Assembly (NCBI GenBank): GCA_000752035.1
Contig: CCFE01000024.1
Location: 496,001 to 560,000, forward strand
Direction: 5' to 3'
From: Bacillus rubiinfantis
Lineage (GTDB): Bacteria; Bacillota; Bacilli; Bacillales; Cytobacillaceae
Length of the DNA: 64,000 nt
The position numbers were made by a program, and so were the translations under genes. Positions within the stretch are counted from its first letter, which is position 1; the number at the start of each line of letters is the position of its first letter. Below are positions 33,612 to 43,703 of the stretch, piece by piece. The notes under the pieces were generated by a model. That model was not told the origin of the DNA, made no database searches, and worked only from the letters and a program-made list of their open reading frames with translations.

Positions 33612-34850
33612 TTGGAAGATAGAATAAATGACCCGTTTAAAGCTGATTTTGACTCCCTTGAGGAGCTTGCTGATCATATTAGCCAAGTTCTAAAGTGCCC
33701 CATCACAATTGAAGATGCCAATCATCGATTGCTAGCTTACAGTACACACGATGAACGGACTGATCCGGCGCGAGTTTCTACCATCATTGGCCGCAGAGTA
33801 CCTGAAAAGGTCATTAACCAATTGTGGAAAGAAGGAACGATACCTGCTCTACTTTCATCAAAAGAGCCCATTCGGGTAAAGAACATGAATGAAATCGGCC
33901 TTGGGCATCGTGTGGCCATTTCAATTTGGAAGCAGGAAGAAGTGCTTGGATTTATTTGGGCGTTAGAGATTGATAATCGATTAACGGAAGGTGATTTTAT
34001 CCACTTGAAGCAAGCAGCCGAGTCGGCAAAAAATAAGCTTCTGCAGCTGCAAACGCGAAAAAATAAAAAAGAAGAGCGTTCTCAAGAATTCTTTTGGAAA
34101 TTATTAACGGGTCACTTAAACACGGAAAAGGAAATTAGCCAACATTTTGATGCGCTGCATATCACAACTGCTAATTCCTATGCAATCCTCGTTTTTCAGT
34201 TCCCTGAGAACATTTCTGTTAAGGAAGAACAACATATTACCTATCTATTAAAGACGAATCAACATATCAAAATCATGCTTGATACCATTGATTGTAACCA
34301 TCTTATTCTGCTTGTATCTGTGGATAATACGCCAAATATTTACACTGAACTATCGAAATTCACTATGCATTTTATTGGTAAAATGAGTGAACGATACGGA
34401 GTCATCAATATTACCCCTGCATTCAGCAGTCCCTATCAGGAGTATGTAAAAATCACGAAAGCATACCAAGAAACACTTGAAGTACTTTCGATAAAAAAAC
34501 ACTTTCCAGAGGAAACTGCCTCCATTTTTACCTATCAAAAACTCGGTATTTATCAGTTTTTTGATGTTCTGCTGCAAAAGCGAAAAAAAGAGGAATATGT
34601 GAATTACTCACTGAAAAAACTGCGTGAATATGATGAAAAACATCATAGCAACTTAATTGAAACACTTGAAGTAGTTCTTAATAAGGATATGAATATCAAT
34701 GAAGCCGCAAAAGCTTTAAATGTACATGCCAATACTCTTATGTACCGGCTAAAAAGGATTGCCGAAATTGGTGATATTGATCTTAAAGATCCAAATCAAA
34801 AAACGACTTTGTATATTGATTTAAAGTTAAAAAAATATGTGAAATTGTGA
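33612..34850 (+). CDS. adeR: PucR-family activator of alanine dehydrogenase (AdeR)
   Basis: 412 residues: N-terminal GAF-like sensor (about 15-135; CPITIEDANHRLLAYS), middle GGDEF-like PucR region and C-terminal PucR HTH (INEAAKALNVHANTLMYRLK) near 365-385. AdeR of B. subtilis activates ald and responds to L-alanine. Start is TTG at 33612 with AGGAGGTG 7 bases upstream. It stands 124 bases before ald on the same strand, and the divergent permease completes the module. Confidence 0.9.
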   Translation: MEDRINDPFKADFDSLEELADHISQVLKCPITIEDANHRLLAYSTHDERTDPARVSTIIGRRVPEKVINQLWKEGTIPALLSSKEPIRVKNMNEIGLGHRVAISIWKQEEVLGFIWALEIDNRLTEGDFIHLKQAAESAKNKLLQLQTRKNKKEERSQEFFWKLLTGHLNTEKEISQHFDALHITTANSYAILVFQFPENISVKEEQHITYLLKTNQHIKIMLDTIDCNHLILLVSVDNTPNIYTELSKFTMHFIGKMSERYGVINITPAFSSPYQEYVKITKAYQETLEVLSIKKHFPEETASIFTYQKLGIYQFFDVLLQKRKKEEYVNYSLKKLREYDEKHHSNLIETLEVVLNKDMNINEAAKALNVHANTLMYRLKRIAEIGDIDLKDPNQKTTLYIDLKLKKYVKL

Positions 34851-34974
34851 ACATTTTGTGAAAATTACCAAAACCCTTGATTATCTTTCTTTTTTCTAAA
34901 CGAAGAAATTCTCTCATAAACATTTTATACTTTAAACAAAGGGGTAAAATCATTTGTCAAGGGGAGGAAATATA

Positions 34975-36099
34975 ATGTTTATTGGTGTTCCAAAGGAAAT
35001 TAAAAATAATGAGAACCGTGTTGCATTAACACCGGCTGGCGTCCTATCATTCAAAAACGCTGGACATACTGTACTAATTGAAAAAGGTGCAGGACTTGGA
35101 AGTGGTTTTGCTGATGAGGATTACGTAAAAGCTGGAGCAGAAATCATTGAAACTGCGGCCAATGTTTGGGCTAAAGCTGATATGATTATGAAGGTAAAAG
35201 AGCCTCTCGCTAGTGAATATCAATATTTTCGTCCAGGTTTAATCTTATTTACTTATTTACATCTTGCTGCCGAGCCTGAACTAGCACATGAACTAAAGGA
35301 AAAAGGCGTTATTGCCATTGCCTATGAAACTGTATCAGTAAATAGAACCCTTCCATTATTAACTCCAATGAGTGAAGTTGCCGGAAGAATGTCTGCACAG
35401 ATTGGTGCCCAATTTTTACAAAAAAATAATGGTGGTCAAGGAATTCTTCTAGCTGGGGTACCAGGGGTTAACCGTGGAAAAGTAACAATTATTGGCGGCG
35501 GTATCGTTGGTACAAATGCTGCCAAGATGGCCATTGGCTTAGGAGCAGATGTAACGATTATTGATTTAAGTGCTGACCGTCTCCGTCAGCTTGATGATAT
35601 TTTTGGCAACCAAGTTAAGACATTGATGTCTAATCCATATAATATCGCTGAAGCAGTAAAAGAAGCAGATTTATTAATTGGCGCTGTCTTGATTCCAGGT
35701 TCAAAAGCACCAAAGCTCGTTACAGAAGAAATGGTTAAAACAATGAAAGCAGGTTCCGTCATTGTCGATGTAGCCATTGACCAAGGCGGTATCGTTGAAA
35801 CAAGTGACCATGTCACAACACACGATAACCCGACATTTGAAAAGCACGGTGTAATTCATTATTCTGTTGCTAATATGCCTGGAGCTGTACCTAGAACATC
35901 AACCATTGCATTAACAAATGTTACTGTTCCATATGCACTGCAAATCGCTAACAAAGGTGTTTTCAAAGCCGTGACGGAAAATCAAGCGTTAAAGCTGGGT
36001 GTGAATGTTGCCAGTGGTGAAATAACTTATGAAGCGGTAGCAAGAGACTTAGGCTATCAATATGTATCTGTTGAAGATGCACTTGGTGTATCACTATAA
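34975..36099 (+). CDS. ald: Alanine dehydrogenase
   Basis: 374 residues, typical for Ald. Motifs: N-terminal GVPKEIKNNENRVALTP, active-site region KVKEPL near 75 and YLHLAAE near 96, NAD fold with VTIIGGGIVGTNAAKMA near 170, and DVAIDQGG near 270. Converts L-alanine, NAD+ and water to pyruvate, ammonia and NADH; cytoplasmic hexamer. ATG 34975 has GGGGAGG 7 bases upstream. In Bacillus it supports growth on alanine and sporulation. AdeR next door is the likely activator. Confidence 0.96.
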   Translation: MFIGVPKEIKNNENRVALTPAGVLSFKNAGHTVLIEKGAGLGSGFADEDYVKAGAEIIETAANVWAKADMIMKVKEPLASEYQYFRPGLILFTYLHLAAEPELAHELKEKGVIAIAYETVSVNRTLPLLTPMSEVAGRMSAQIGAQFLQKNNGGQGILLAGVPGVNRGKVTIIGGGIVGTNAAKMAIGLGADVTIIDLSADRLRQLDDIFGNQVKTLMSNPYNIAEAVKEADLLIGAVLIPGSKAPKLVTEEMVKTMKAGSVIVDVAIDQGGIVETSDHVTTHDNPTFEKHGVIHYSVANMPGAVPRTSTIALTNVTVPYALQIANKGVFKAVTENQALKLGVNVASGEITYEAVARDLGYQYVSVEDALGVSL

Positions 36100-36111
36100 T
36101 TTTTATACGAT

Positions 36112-36137
36112 AAAGAGGCAGTTGTAGCTGCCTCTTT
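36112..36137. terminator. ald/spoVR terminator
   Basis: Stem AAAGAGGCAG / CTGCCTCTTT with 6-base loop and T run on the plus strand; lies between the ald and spoVR 3' ends. Confidence 0.82.
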
Positions 36138-36147
36138 TGTTTGTCGG

Positions 36148-37560
36148 TTATAGATATTTTCGATGCACTCCTTTTCCATCAAAAGAGAATAACATGGGTC
36201 GATCATCAATAATCGTTTCCATATGAACCGTTCTTCCCCAAAGCTGATGAATGTATGGCAGTACTTTTTCTAAATACTTAATATCGAGTTCAACGCCCTC
36301 ATACCAATGTTTTAAATAAAGCTCACCGTTCTTTAGGTAATCCCCATCATTTACGGTAATATACGGAAATCCACCATTTACCCGCATATTAACTAACTGA
36401 TCACGAACTTGCTCCCATTCTTTATCGATAATTTTATAATCGCGGCCTTGTTTTTGGAACAAATACATGTCTTCTCTTACCACTAGCTCCTTAGTTAAAT
36501 AATTTCTTAAGAAGGAAATGTCTGATTCAATTTCACGGACTTCAAAGATTTTTTCTCTGCCGGTACCTGGAGTTACTCCGCGCCTTTTCATTTCCTCTGT
36601 CGGATGATTGTAGCGTTCCTCAATGTCTTCAAAGATTTTTAACCCAAGATAATAAGGATTAATCCCCGTTTTCGATGGCTGAACAACGCCAGCATTTAAT
36701 TTTGCAAATTCAATCGCTTCCCCACTCGTTAACTCCAATTCCCTTAATATTCGTTGATGCCAATAAGAAGCCCAGCCTTCATTCATAATTTTTGTCTCTA
36801 ACTGAGGCCAAAAATAAAGCATTTCCTCACGCATCATCGTCAATATATCACGTTGCCACTCTTCCAGTTCCCTACTGTATGTTTCAATAAAAAGCAGTAT
36901 ATCCTTTTCGGGTTTAGGTGGGAATTTTTTCCTTCTAGGCAGTTTCTTTGTTGGTTTTGACTTCTCATCTAGATTCCACAGATCGTCATATGGAGTGGAT
37001 GAATGCAGGTCTTCTTCATCCTCTTCTATATCCTCCATTGACCATGTAAGTTTTGGCCTCATTAATGACGGATCAATATGTTCATCAATCGCCAATACAG
37101 CATCAAGGAAGGATTCCACTTCCTTTTTCCCATATTGTATTTCATATTGATGGATTCGATCAGCTGTTGCCGCCATACTTTCCACCATATCACGCTTCGT
37201 ATTTTGAAAGCGAACATTGTTTTTAAAGAAGTCACAATGTGCTAATACATGGGCGACAATGAGTTTATTTTGGATTAACGTATTTGAATCCAACAAAAAG
37301 GCATAGCATGGGTTCGAATTAATCACGAGTTCATATATTTTGCTTAGACCTAAATCATAGTGTAATTTCATTTTGTGAAATTGCTTTCCAAAACTCCAAT
37401 GCGAAAATCGCGTTGGCATTCCATAAGCACCAAATGTATAGATGATTTCAGCCGGACAGATTTCATAACGCATCGGATAAAAATCCAAGCCAAAACCACT
37501 GGCAATTTCAGTTATCTCATCTATTGCATATTCAAGGGCTCTGCGATCTTCCTCATTCAT
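36148..37560 (-). CDS. spoVR: SpoVR family protein (stage V sporulation)
   Basis: 470 residues, SpoVR fold. Conserved elements: DFYPMRYEICPAEIIYTFGAYG, HVLAHCDFFKNN, WASYWHQRI, TGINPYYLG and YITVNDGDY. In B. subtilis spoVR is sigma-E dependent and needed for normal spore cortex. ATG 37560 has GAGGGGG 8 bases upstream. It diverges from yhdB as in B. subtilis. The protein works genetically with PrkA and YhbH-type partners, both encoded at 54-58 kb here. Confidence 0.95.
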   Translation of the reverse strand: MNEEDRRALEYAIDEITEIASGFGLDFYPMRYEICPAEIIYTFGAYGMPTRFSHWSFGKQFHKMKLHYDLGLSKIYELVINSNPCYAFLLDSNTLIQNKLIVAHVLAHCDFFKNNVRFQNTKRDMVESMAATADRIHQYEIQYGKKEVESFLDAVLAIDEHIDPSLMRPKLTWSMEDIEEDEEDLHSSTPYDDLWNLDEKSKPTKKLPRRKKFPPKPEKDILLFIETYSRELEEWQRDILTMMREEMLYFWPQLETKIMNEGWASYWHQRILRELELTSGEAIEFAKLNAGVVQPSKTGINPYYLGLKIFEDIEERYNHPTEEMKRRGVTPGTGREKIFEVREIESDISFLRNYLTKELVVREDMYLFQKQGRDYKIIDKEWEQVRDQLVNMRVNGGFPYITVNDGDYLKNGELYLKHWYEGVELDIKYLEKVLPYIHQLWGRTVHMETIIDDRPMLFSFDGKGVHRKYL

Positions 37561-37770
37561 CAGCTATTCCCCCTCTCCCTTTACCACAATGTATGAGGAA
37601 AAGGTGCAATTGATGAGAGGATTTAACATTTGCTGTTTTGCTTAAAAGTATCGATATTATGCAGGTAATTGTTAATTAAAGCGATTTACTGACAAGCCAA
37701 CATTTTCTGCGAGTGTTCTTGTTAAATTATCATACACTAAATATAGCTCCTACATAAGGAGGCGAGTTAT

Positions 37771-38025
37771 TTGAATAAGATCGATTATGACCGGGCGCTA
37801 TATTACACCCACCGGTCTGAGTGGGATAATTTATTAATTTTGATGGTACGCACAACTGACCAATTTCTGTCAAAAAAGATTGAACATTTCTTGCACGCAT
37901 ATAACTTTGAACGTGACTATGCTGTGATTGAACAAAAACTTTATAGTTTACTTCGCTACATCGACCATGCGATTGAAACACTTGACGACGAAGTTCCAGA
38001 GTTACCGATGTATAGTCTTTCCTGA
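37771..38025 (+). CDS. yhdB: YhdB-like protein
   Basis: 84 residues, TTG start with AAGGAGG 8 bases upstream. Sequence opens MNKIDYDRALYYTHRS and is a single helical domain with DNLLILMVRTTDQF and a Pro-rich end. Divergent from spoVR with the same spacing order as in B. subtilis, which supports the name. Function unknown. Confidence 0.8.
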   Translation: MNKIDYDRALYYTHRSEWDNLLILMVRTTDQFLSKKIEHFLHAYNFERDYAVIEQKLYSLLRYIDHAIETLDDEVPELPMYSLS

Positions 38026-38091
38026 AATCACTTTGGGATACATGTATTATAAGAAAAAGCACTCACACACAAGAGAATTCCACCACCAACT

Positions 38092-38129
38092 AAAACAGGG
38101 CTTTCACTAATCGAAAGCCCTGTTTTTTT
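38092..38129. terminator. Bidirectional terminator
   Basis: AAAACAGGGCTTTC / GAAAGCCCTGTTTT stem with 7-base loop and T runs on both strands, between yhdB and pgcA. Confidence 0.86.
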
Positions 38130-38133
38130 ATCA

Positions 38134-39861
38134 TTATCCCAATTTTTTCTCAACTAACGTCATGAATTCCTTTTCAATGGTTTGTAATTTCAATCTGCTT
38201 TTTTCCAGACTTACGTCATTTACTCCAAAGTAGAACTTTATTTTTGGTTCCGTTCCCGAAGGTCTTAAACAAATCCATGAGCCATCTTCAAAAATATACT
38301 TTAACACATTTGAGGATGGTAAGGTTATCTTTTCCTCGCCTCTAGCAGTCACGCGTGTACTGCTTAGATAATCCTCGGCGGCGATTGTTTTCACTAAACC
38401 TAGCTTTGCTAATGGGGCACTGCGGAAAGCGGCCATGATATGTTGAATTTTCTCTGCACCCTCTTTTCCTTTGAATGTTAAGGAACGAAGACCTTCGAGA
38501 TAGTAACCGTACTTATCAAAAACCTGCAGCAAGCCTTCATATAAGGACATACCCTGTTTTTTGTAATGGGCACATACTTCAGCAGCCAGAAGAGCAGCCT
38601 GGACTGCATCTTTATCACGAGCAAAGTCTCGAATTAAATAACCAAAAGATTCTTCATAACCAAATAAAAATGAGTGCTCACCATTTGCTTCATATTGCTT
38701 AATTTTTTCTGCAATGAATTTAAAGCCTGTTAGAACATCTACCGTTTCTATTCGGTAAGCAGAGGCAATCTTTCTCCCCAATTCAGAAGTTACAATTGTT
38801 TTTAAGATGACACCATTTTGCGGTAAGACCCCTTTTTCCTGTTTCTGTGAGAGCAAATAATCCAACAACAATGCACCTGTCTGATTACCAGTTAACACTT
38901 GATACTCTCCTTCAGCATTTTTCACCGCAATACCTAGCCTATCTGCGTCAGGGTCAGTGGCAATTAATATATCTGCATCTGTCTGTTTACCATCACGAAT
39001 GGCTAATTCAAACGCAGCATGTTCCTCTGGATTTGGGCTTTTTACTGTAGAAAAATTGGCGTCTGGCAATTCTTGTTCCTTCACTACCATTACATTCTGA
39101 TAGCCTAAAGCAGCAAGACCTGCCCGGACAAGTTTGTTACCAGTCCCATGCAGCGGGGTATACACTATTTTGATGCCGGATGCTGCAGCCAAATCTGGAT
39201 TTTCTGAGATTGTTTTACATTTTTCAATATAAGCTTGATCAATTTCACTGCCAATTGTTTTTATTAACCCTAATGACCGTAAGTGTTCTTCGCTTTCCAC
39301 TTCCAGTAACAACTCATTTTTGATTTCATTTACCTTTTGAATTAATTCAGTTGCTTCTTTCGGAGGTAATTGTCCGCCGTCTGCTCCATATACTTTATAA
39401 CCATTGTATTCCGGAGGATTATGACTGGCAGTGATAACAATTCCAGAAAATGCCTGTAAATATCTTAGGGCAAATGATAATTCTGGTGTCGGTCTTAGTT
39501 CATCAAATACATATGTTTGAATCCCTTTTGATGCTAATGTCTTTGCCGCTTCTATTGCAAATTCTGGTGATTTATGACGAGAATCAAAGGCAATGACAAC
39601 TCCCCGTTTCTTTGCCTCTTCGCCAAATTGCTCTATAAATGCTGCAAGACCGCTTGAAGCCTTACGAACGGTGTAAATATTCATCCGGTTTGTCCCTGCA
39701 CCAATTTCGCCACGCATCCCACCGGTACCAAATTCCAAATTCTTGTAAAAAACTTCTTCCAGCTGCTTTTCATCATTTTCCCATTGCTGTAATTGTTGTT
39801 TTAGTTCTATATCTAATTTGTCAAATTCTAGCCAGTTCTTGGCTGCAGTTTTCCAATCCAT
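38134..39861 (-). CDS. pgcA: Alpha-phosphoglucomutase PgcA
   Basis: 575 residues, alpha-D-phosphohexomutase. Motifs: EFGTGGMRGEIG, active Ser loop TASHNPPEYNG near 144, metal loop DPDADR near 300, sugar loop GYEESFGY near 405 and phosphate loop RPSGTEPKIKFY near 545. Interconverts glucose-1-P and glucose-6-P for UDP-glucose, glycolipid and teichoic-acid synthesis; cytoplasm. ATG 39861 has GGAGGG 10 bases upstream. The named motifs are intact. Confidence 0.95.
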   Translation of the reverse strand: MDWKTAAKNWLEFDKLDIELKQQLQQWENDEKQLEEVFYKNLEFGTGGMRGEIGAGTNRMNIYTVRKASSGLAAFIEQFGEEAKKRGVVIAFDSRHKSPEFAIEAAKTLASKGIQTYVFDELRPTPELSFALRYLQAFSGIVITASHNPPEYNGYKVYGADGGQLPPKEATELIQKVNEIKNELLLEVESEEHLRSLGLIKTIGSEIDQAYIEKCKTISENPDLAAASGIKIVYTPLHGTGNKLVRAGLAALGYQNVMVVKEQELPDANFSTVKSPNPEEHAAFELAIRDGKQTDADILIATDPDADRLGIAVKNAEGEYQVLTGNQTGALLLDYLLSQKQEKGVLPQNGVILKTIVTSELGRKIASAYRIETVDVLTGFKFIAEKIKQYEANGEHSFLFGYEESFGYLIRDFARDKDAVQAALLAAEVCAHYKKQGMSLYEGLLQVFDKYGYYLEGLRSLTFKGKEGAEKIQHIMAAFRSAPLAKLGLVKTIAAEDYLSSTRVTARGEEKITLPSSNVLKYIFEDGSWICLRPSGTEPKIKFYFGVNDVSLEKSRLKLQTIEKEFMTLVEKKLG

Positions 39862-39994
39862 CGTTAACATTCCCTCCAGTTTCTTCAAGCCAATCGCCTT
39901 ATTTTTTGTATGGGCTTGCAAAATCTTGTTGCTTTCTGCATGATAGGAATAAACCAATTCTTTTATATATTACCAAAAAAAATAATAAAAAAAA

Positions 39995-40020
39995 GAAAAA
40001 GCCGAAAATCCGGCTTTTTC
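39995..40020 (-). terminator. yhcU terminator
   Basis: 10-bp stem GAAAAAGCCG / CGGCTTTTTC then TTTTTTTT on the minus strand; overlaps the yhcU stop. Confidence 0.85.
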
Positions 40021-40418
40021 TAGACAAGCAATTCGTTATCTGCTTTAGTATAAATACTAAGCATCATCTGTTTTAGATTTTTTGCGGTTTCAAATTGTTC
40101 GAATTCAAATGGAAAAAACATACCATAATGATTGAGCGTGGCTGCATTTCGATTAAAAATCTCTTCATACTGGTCATTTATGTTTGAAGACTCCAGAATA
40201 GAAATAACCGCCTGGATGCTAGCCATTACCTGAAAGGCATCCTTTAATGTGCCAATCTCATCAAATTGCTTTTTGGACGTATCCAGTACTTTTAATTGTT
40301 CAAATTGTAAGATTTCATCATCGGTAAAATACAAAGGAAAAATACCGGTATAAAGATAATTGACGAGATCACAAATTTCTTGCTCTTGACTGGGAGTCGA
40401 GGCAATAACAACTTTCAC
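40020..40418 (-). CDS. yhcU: YhcU family protein
   Basis: 132 residues, GTG start at 40418. Opens MKVVIASTPSQEQEICDLV; the rest is helical with NHYGMFFPFEFEQFETAKN. Matches the YhcU/DUF5365 proteins of Bacillus as I recall them. Function unknown; soluble. Divergent from the pseudouridine synthase gene, as yhcU-yhcT in B. subtilis. Confidence 0.8.
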   Translation of the reverse strand: MKVVIASTPSQEQEICDLVNYLYTGIFPLYFTDDEILQFEQLKVLDTSKKQFDEIGTLKDAFQVMASIQAVISILESSNINDQYEEIFNRNAATLNHYGMFFPFEFEQFETAKNLKQMMLSIYTKADNELLV

Positions 40419-40540
40419 TTATAACCCACCCTTGCCATCGCTATTTTCTTACACAGCAGTATATATAAGTAAGAATATCATAACTTGTTAATCTGCGACT
40501 GTGGTAATTAGTGGTATATATCGGTTTAAAGGAGAAATCA

Positions 40541-41464
40541 ATGAGAAAAACAAAACGTATGGGTGAATGGTTTCAGATTATCATTCCGCCAACATGGAAG
40601 GGAAAAACAGTATTTGAACTTTTCCGGATTGAATGGGAAGTCCCCAGAAAGCTTATACATAATTATAGAATTACAAACAAGGTGTTGATAAACGGGATAG
40701 AGTGTGACTGGAATGCTCCGCTAAACGACGGAGATAAACTGCTTATTAAGCTATTTGCAGAAGAAGAAAGCAAAATTCAGCCATATTTTTATGAGTTAGA
40801 TATTCTTTTTGAAGATGATCATCTATTAGTGGTGAATAAACCGCCGTTTATGAAAACACATCCGAATGATTCAAAAAAAGAGCAAGAAACGCTACTAAAT
40901 GCTGTTGCTTATCATATGCTGGAAACAGGACAAATGAGAAATATTCATCAAATTCATCGTTTAGACCGTGATACAACAGGTGCAATACTATTTGCCAAAC
41001 ATGACTTGGCTTCAGCCATTTTAGCAGTCATGCTCGATAAACGGAAGATTAAAAGAACCTATTTAGCCCTTACTCATGGAATATTTCCCAAAAAGAAAGG
41101 AACGATTAATCAACCGATTGGACGTGATCGTCATCACCCGACTAAACGGAGAGTATCACAATCCGGGAAGCACGCAGTTACTCATTATCAAGTCATAAAA
41201 GAGGATAAACAGCGAAATCTCTCCTATATAAAGTGTTCTTTAGAGACTGGAAGAACCCATCAAATACGTGTTCATCTCAGCTCCATAGGTCACCCATTAG
41301 TTGGCGACACGCTTTATGGTGGAAAACCTGATGCAAACAGACAAGCTCTCCATGCGGTAAAGCTGGAATTACCTCACCCATTTACCGGTGAATCAGTTAT
41401 CTGTTTAGCCCCCTTTAAAGACAACCCGACAATTTTTCAATCTCTAGATATACATTCATTGTAA
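40541..41464 (+). CDS. RluA-family RNA pseudouridine synthase (YhcT-like)
   Basis: 307 residues. The catalytic motif HRLDRDTTG is near residue 140 (Asp is the nucleophile). An S4-like N-terminal region (RKLIHNYRITNKVLINGI) precedes it, and ETGRTHQIRVHLSSIGHPLVGD follows. Converts uridine to pseudouridine in rRNA or tRNA; target site unknown. ATG 40541 has AAAGGAG 5 bases upstream, so the earlier in-frame ATG 40511 is unlikely. Confidence 0.92.
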   Translation: MRKTKRMGEWFQIIIPPTWKGKTVFELFRIEWEVPRKLIHNYRITNKVLINGIECDWNAPLNDGDKLLIKLFAEEESKIQPYFYELDILFEDDHLLVVNKPPFMKTHPNDSKKEQETLLNAVAYHMLETGQMRNIHQIHRLDRDTTGAILFAKHDLASAILAVMLDKRKIKRTYLALTHGIFPKKKGTINQPIGRDRHHPTKRRVSQSGKHAVTHYQVIKEDKQRNLSYIKCSLETGRTHQIRVHLSSIGHPLVGDTLYGGKPDANRQALHAVKLELPHPFTGESVICLAPFKDNPTIFQSLDIHSL

Positions 41465-41465
41465 A

Positions 41466-41486
41466 AGCCTCCCAAAATGGGAGGCT
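41466..41486 (-). terminator. Terminator of the YeaQ-like gene
   Basis: 8-bp stem AGCCTCCC / GGGAGGCT, then TTTTAC on the minus strand; sits between convergent genes. Confidence 0.65.
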
Positions 41487-41500
41487 CACTACTATATCGA

Positions 41501-41755
41501 TTAACTTGCTTTTCTAAAAGCTCTCATTACAAAACTTAGGAGAAGCACTAACACTGCGGAACCTATAATGGCTGGGATAATTGCAAAATCAGCGACATGC
41601 GGTCCCCAGTTTCCTAAAATGGCTGTTCCAAGCCAGGCACCGATAAATCCAGCAATGATATTACCAATAATGCCACCAGGAATATTTCTGCCTACAATAA
41701 GACCAGCTAGCCAACCAATTACTCCTCCTACGATTAAAGACCAAATAAAGCCCAT
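41501..41755 (-). CDS. GlsB/YeaQ/YmgE-family small membrane protein
   Basis: 84 residues, three hydrophobic segments with glycine-rich turns (GWLAGLIVGRNIPGGIIGNIIAG is split by one turn). Typical stress-response membrane family. ATG 41755 has GGAG 8 bases upstream; a GTG 9 bases earlier does not. Function unknown; envelope stress role by family. The 314 bases up to the DUF47 gene hold no gene or clear signal beyond AT-rich DNA. Confidence 0.85.
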   Translation of the reverse strand: MGFIWSLIVGGVIGWLAGLIVGRNIPGGIIGNIIAGFIGAWLGTAILGNWGPHVADFAIIPAIIGSAVLVLLLSFVMRAFRKAS

Positions 41756-42069
41756 CAAATGCACTCCTTTATTAGGTTTTACTGATTAAGCTTCTATTCA
41801 ACTTAGACCATTAAAAGTATTTCCTCCGGCCTATACCGTTTACCTTACCCACTTTTACTCATTCCTACTCACGAAAAATCTTATTTCTTTTACATAAATT
41901 TAAGTAAGATAGCAAATCGTAAAATTACGGCAGATAATTACCTTTTTTTGAAAATTCTAATGTTAAGTTTTTGTAAACTTCGGTTAAAATGGTTTCATTT
42001 TTCGACAAAAACCCGTTAAAATAAGTAAGTTGGTACGGAGCAATTAGTGAAAAAATGGAGGTACATATC

Positions 42070-42687
42070 ATGGCTTTTAAAAAACAAGATAAATTTTCAG
42101 TCTTGCTTAATAAAATATCAGTTAACTTAAAGGAAAGTTCGAATTTCTTTACAGAGTACAAACTAAAAAATGTTAGTGATTTAAAAATCTTTTCTGAAAA
42201 AATGAAGGAGTATGAATCAAAAGGTGATAGCTTTGTTCATGAAATTATTAAAGAACTAAATGATGCCTTTATTACACCAATTGAACGGGAAGATATTCTT
42301 CAGCTTGCAATGTGCATGGATGATGTTCTTGACGGGTTAGAAGCGACAGCTGCCTTGTTCGAAATGTATTCCATTACACAAGCTGACGACTATATGATGC
42401 AATTCGTTAATGCCATCGAGCACAGCGTTGTCGAAATCGAAAAAGCCGTAGAATTAATGGCTAATAAGAAACTACAGCAAATTAGAGAACATGCCATAAA
42501 AATTAAAGACTATGAGTCTCAGTGTGATAATATTCTAAGACAATCGATTAAAAATCTGTTTATTGTCGAAAAGGACCCAATTCGAATCATCCAATACAAG
42601 GAAATATATGAAAACCTCGAGGATATTGCTGATAGTTGTCAAACAGTAGCTAATACACTTGAAACCATCATCATGAAAAATGCATAA
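42070..42687 (+). CDS. DUF47 (PhoU-like) Pit accessory protein
   Basis: 205 residues, all-helical PhoU-like DUF47. Motifs: FFTEYK..NVSDLKIFSEKMKEYE, ALNDAF-type LNDAFITPIEREDI and EDIADSCQTVANTLE. In B. subtilis YkaA precedes pit. It ends 11 bases before the phosphate transporter start, so they are one operon. Likely modulates transport; mechanism unproven. ATG 42070 with GGAGG 8 bases upstream. Confidence 0.9.
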   Translation: MAFKKQDKFSVLLNKISVNLKESSNFFTEYKLKNVSDLKIFSEKMKEYESKGDSFVHEIIKELNDAFITPIEREDILQLAMCMDDVLDGLEATAALFEMYSITQADDYMMQFVNAIEHSVVEIEKAVELMANKKLQQIREHAIKIKDYESQCDNILRQSIKNLFIVEKDPIRIIQYKEIYENLEDIADSCQTVANTLETIIMKNA

Positions 42688-42698
42688 GGAGCAATATT

Positions 42699-43700
42699 AT
42701 GGATGTTGTAATGATTTTGACAATCTTAATTGTAATTGGCGCTCTGGCATTTGACTTTATAAATGGATTCCATGATACAGCAAATGCAATTGCCACCTCT
42801 GTTTCAACGAAAGCATTAAAACCGCGGCAAGCCATTTTGTTGGCAGCCACAATGAACTTTATTGGAGCTTTGACATTTACCGGAGTGGCAAAAACAATTT
42901 CAAAAGATATTGTTGACCCATTTCATCTGCAACATGGGTCTATCGTTATTCTTGCCGCATTACTCTCGGCAATTGCTTGGAATTTAGTTACTTGGTACTT
43001 CGGAATTCCCAGTAGTTCTTCACACGCTTTGATTGGTTCTATTGCGGGGGCTGCGATTGCCGCTGAGGGACTAAATGTTCTGAATTACAGCGGATTTATC
43101 AAGATTATTGAGGCACTTATTCTTTCACCTATTTTAGCTTTTACAGTAGGCTATATCATCTACAGTATTTTCAAAGTGGTGTTTAAAAATCATAATCTAA
43201 CGAAGACTAATCGCAACTTTCGCTATTTTCAAATTGCGACAGCAGCGATTCAATCTTACTCACATGGTACAAATGATGCGCAGAAATCAATGGGGATTAT
43301 TACAATGGCCCTTATTGCCAATAATTTTCTGCCTCATAATGCGGATGTTCCATTTTGGGTTCAATTGTCATGTGCCACAGCAATGGGACTTGGAACATCA
43401 ATAGGCGGTTGGAAAATAATTAAGACCGTCGGTGGTAAAATTATGAAAATCCGTCCAATTAATGGGGTTGCGGCAGATTTAACAGGTGCCGCAATTATCT
43501 TTGGCGCAACTTTTATTCATTTACCTGTAAGTACAACACATGTTATTTCTTCAGGTATTCTCGGTGTAGGGGCTTCGCATCGGCTTAAAGGCGTCAAATG
43601 GGCTACCGCTCAGCGGATGATCATTACTTGGGTGATTACTTTACCGATTACAGCATTAATTGCAGCAATCATATACTTTCTGTTACATTTTATTTTTTAA
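42699..43700 (+). CDS. pit: Low-affinity inorganic phosphate transporter (PiT)
   Basis: 333 residues, about 10 membrane helices in two homologous halves. First half: GFHDTANAIATSVSTKAL and SSSHALIGSIAGAA; second half: SYSHGTNDAQKSMGIIT and PVSTTHVISSGILG. These are the PiT sodium/proton-phosphate symporter signatures. Works with the DUF47 protein 11 bases upstream. Could also pass metal-phosphate complexes. Terminator follows. Confidence 0.93.
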   Translation: MDVVMILTILIVIGALAFDFINGFHDTANAIATSVSTKALKPRQAILLAATMNFIGALTFTGVAKTISKDIVDPFHLQHGSIVILAALLSAIAWNLVTWYFGIPSSSSHALIGSIAGAAIAAEGLNVLNYSGFIKIIEALILSPILAFTVGYIIYSIFKVVFKNHNLTKTNRNFRYFQIATAAIQSYSHGTNDAQKSMGIITMALIANNFLPHNADVPFWVQLSCATAMGLGTSIGGWKIIKTVGGKIMKIRPINGVAADLTGAAIIFGATFIHLPVSTTHVISSGILGVGASHRLKGVKWATAQRMIITWVITLPITALIAAIIYFLLHFIF

Positions 43701-43703
43701 CAA

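Noticed and set aside
41756..42069. Gap between the YeaQ-like gene and DUF47-pit
   Set aside because: 314 bases searched for promoters and Pho boxes; repeats like TTAAGT/TTAAAA are too weak to call.
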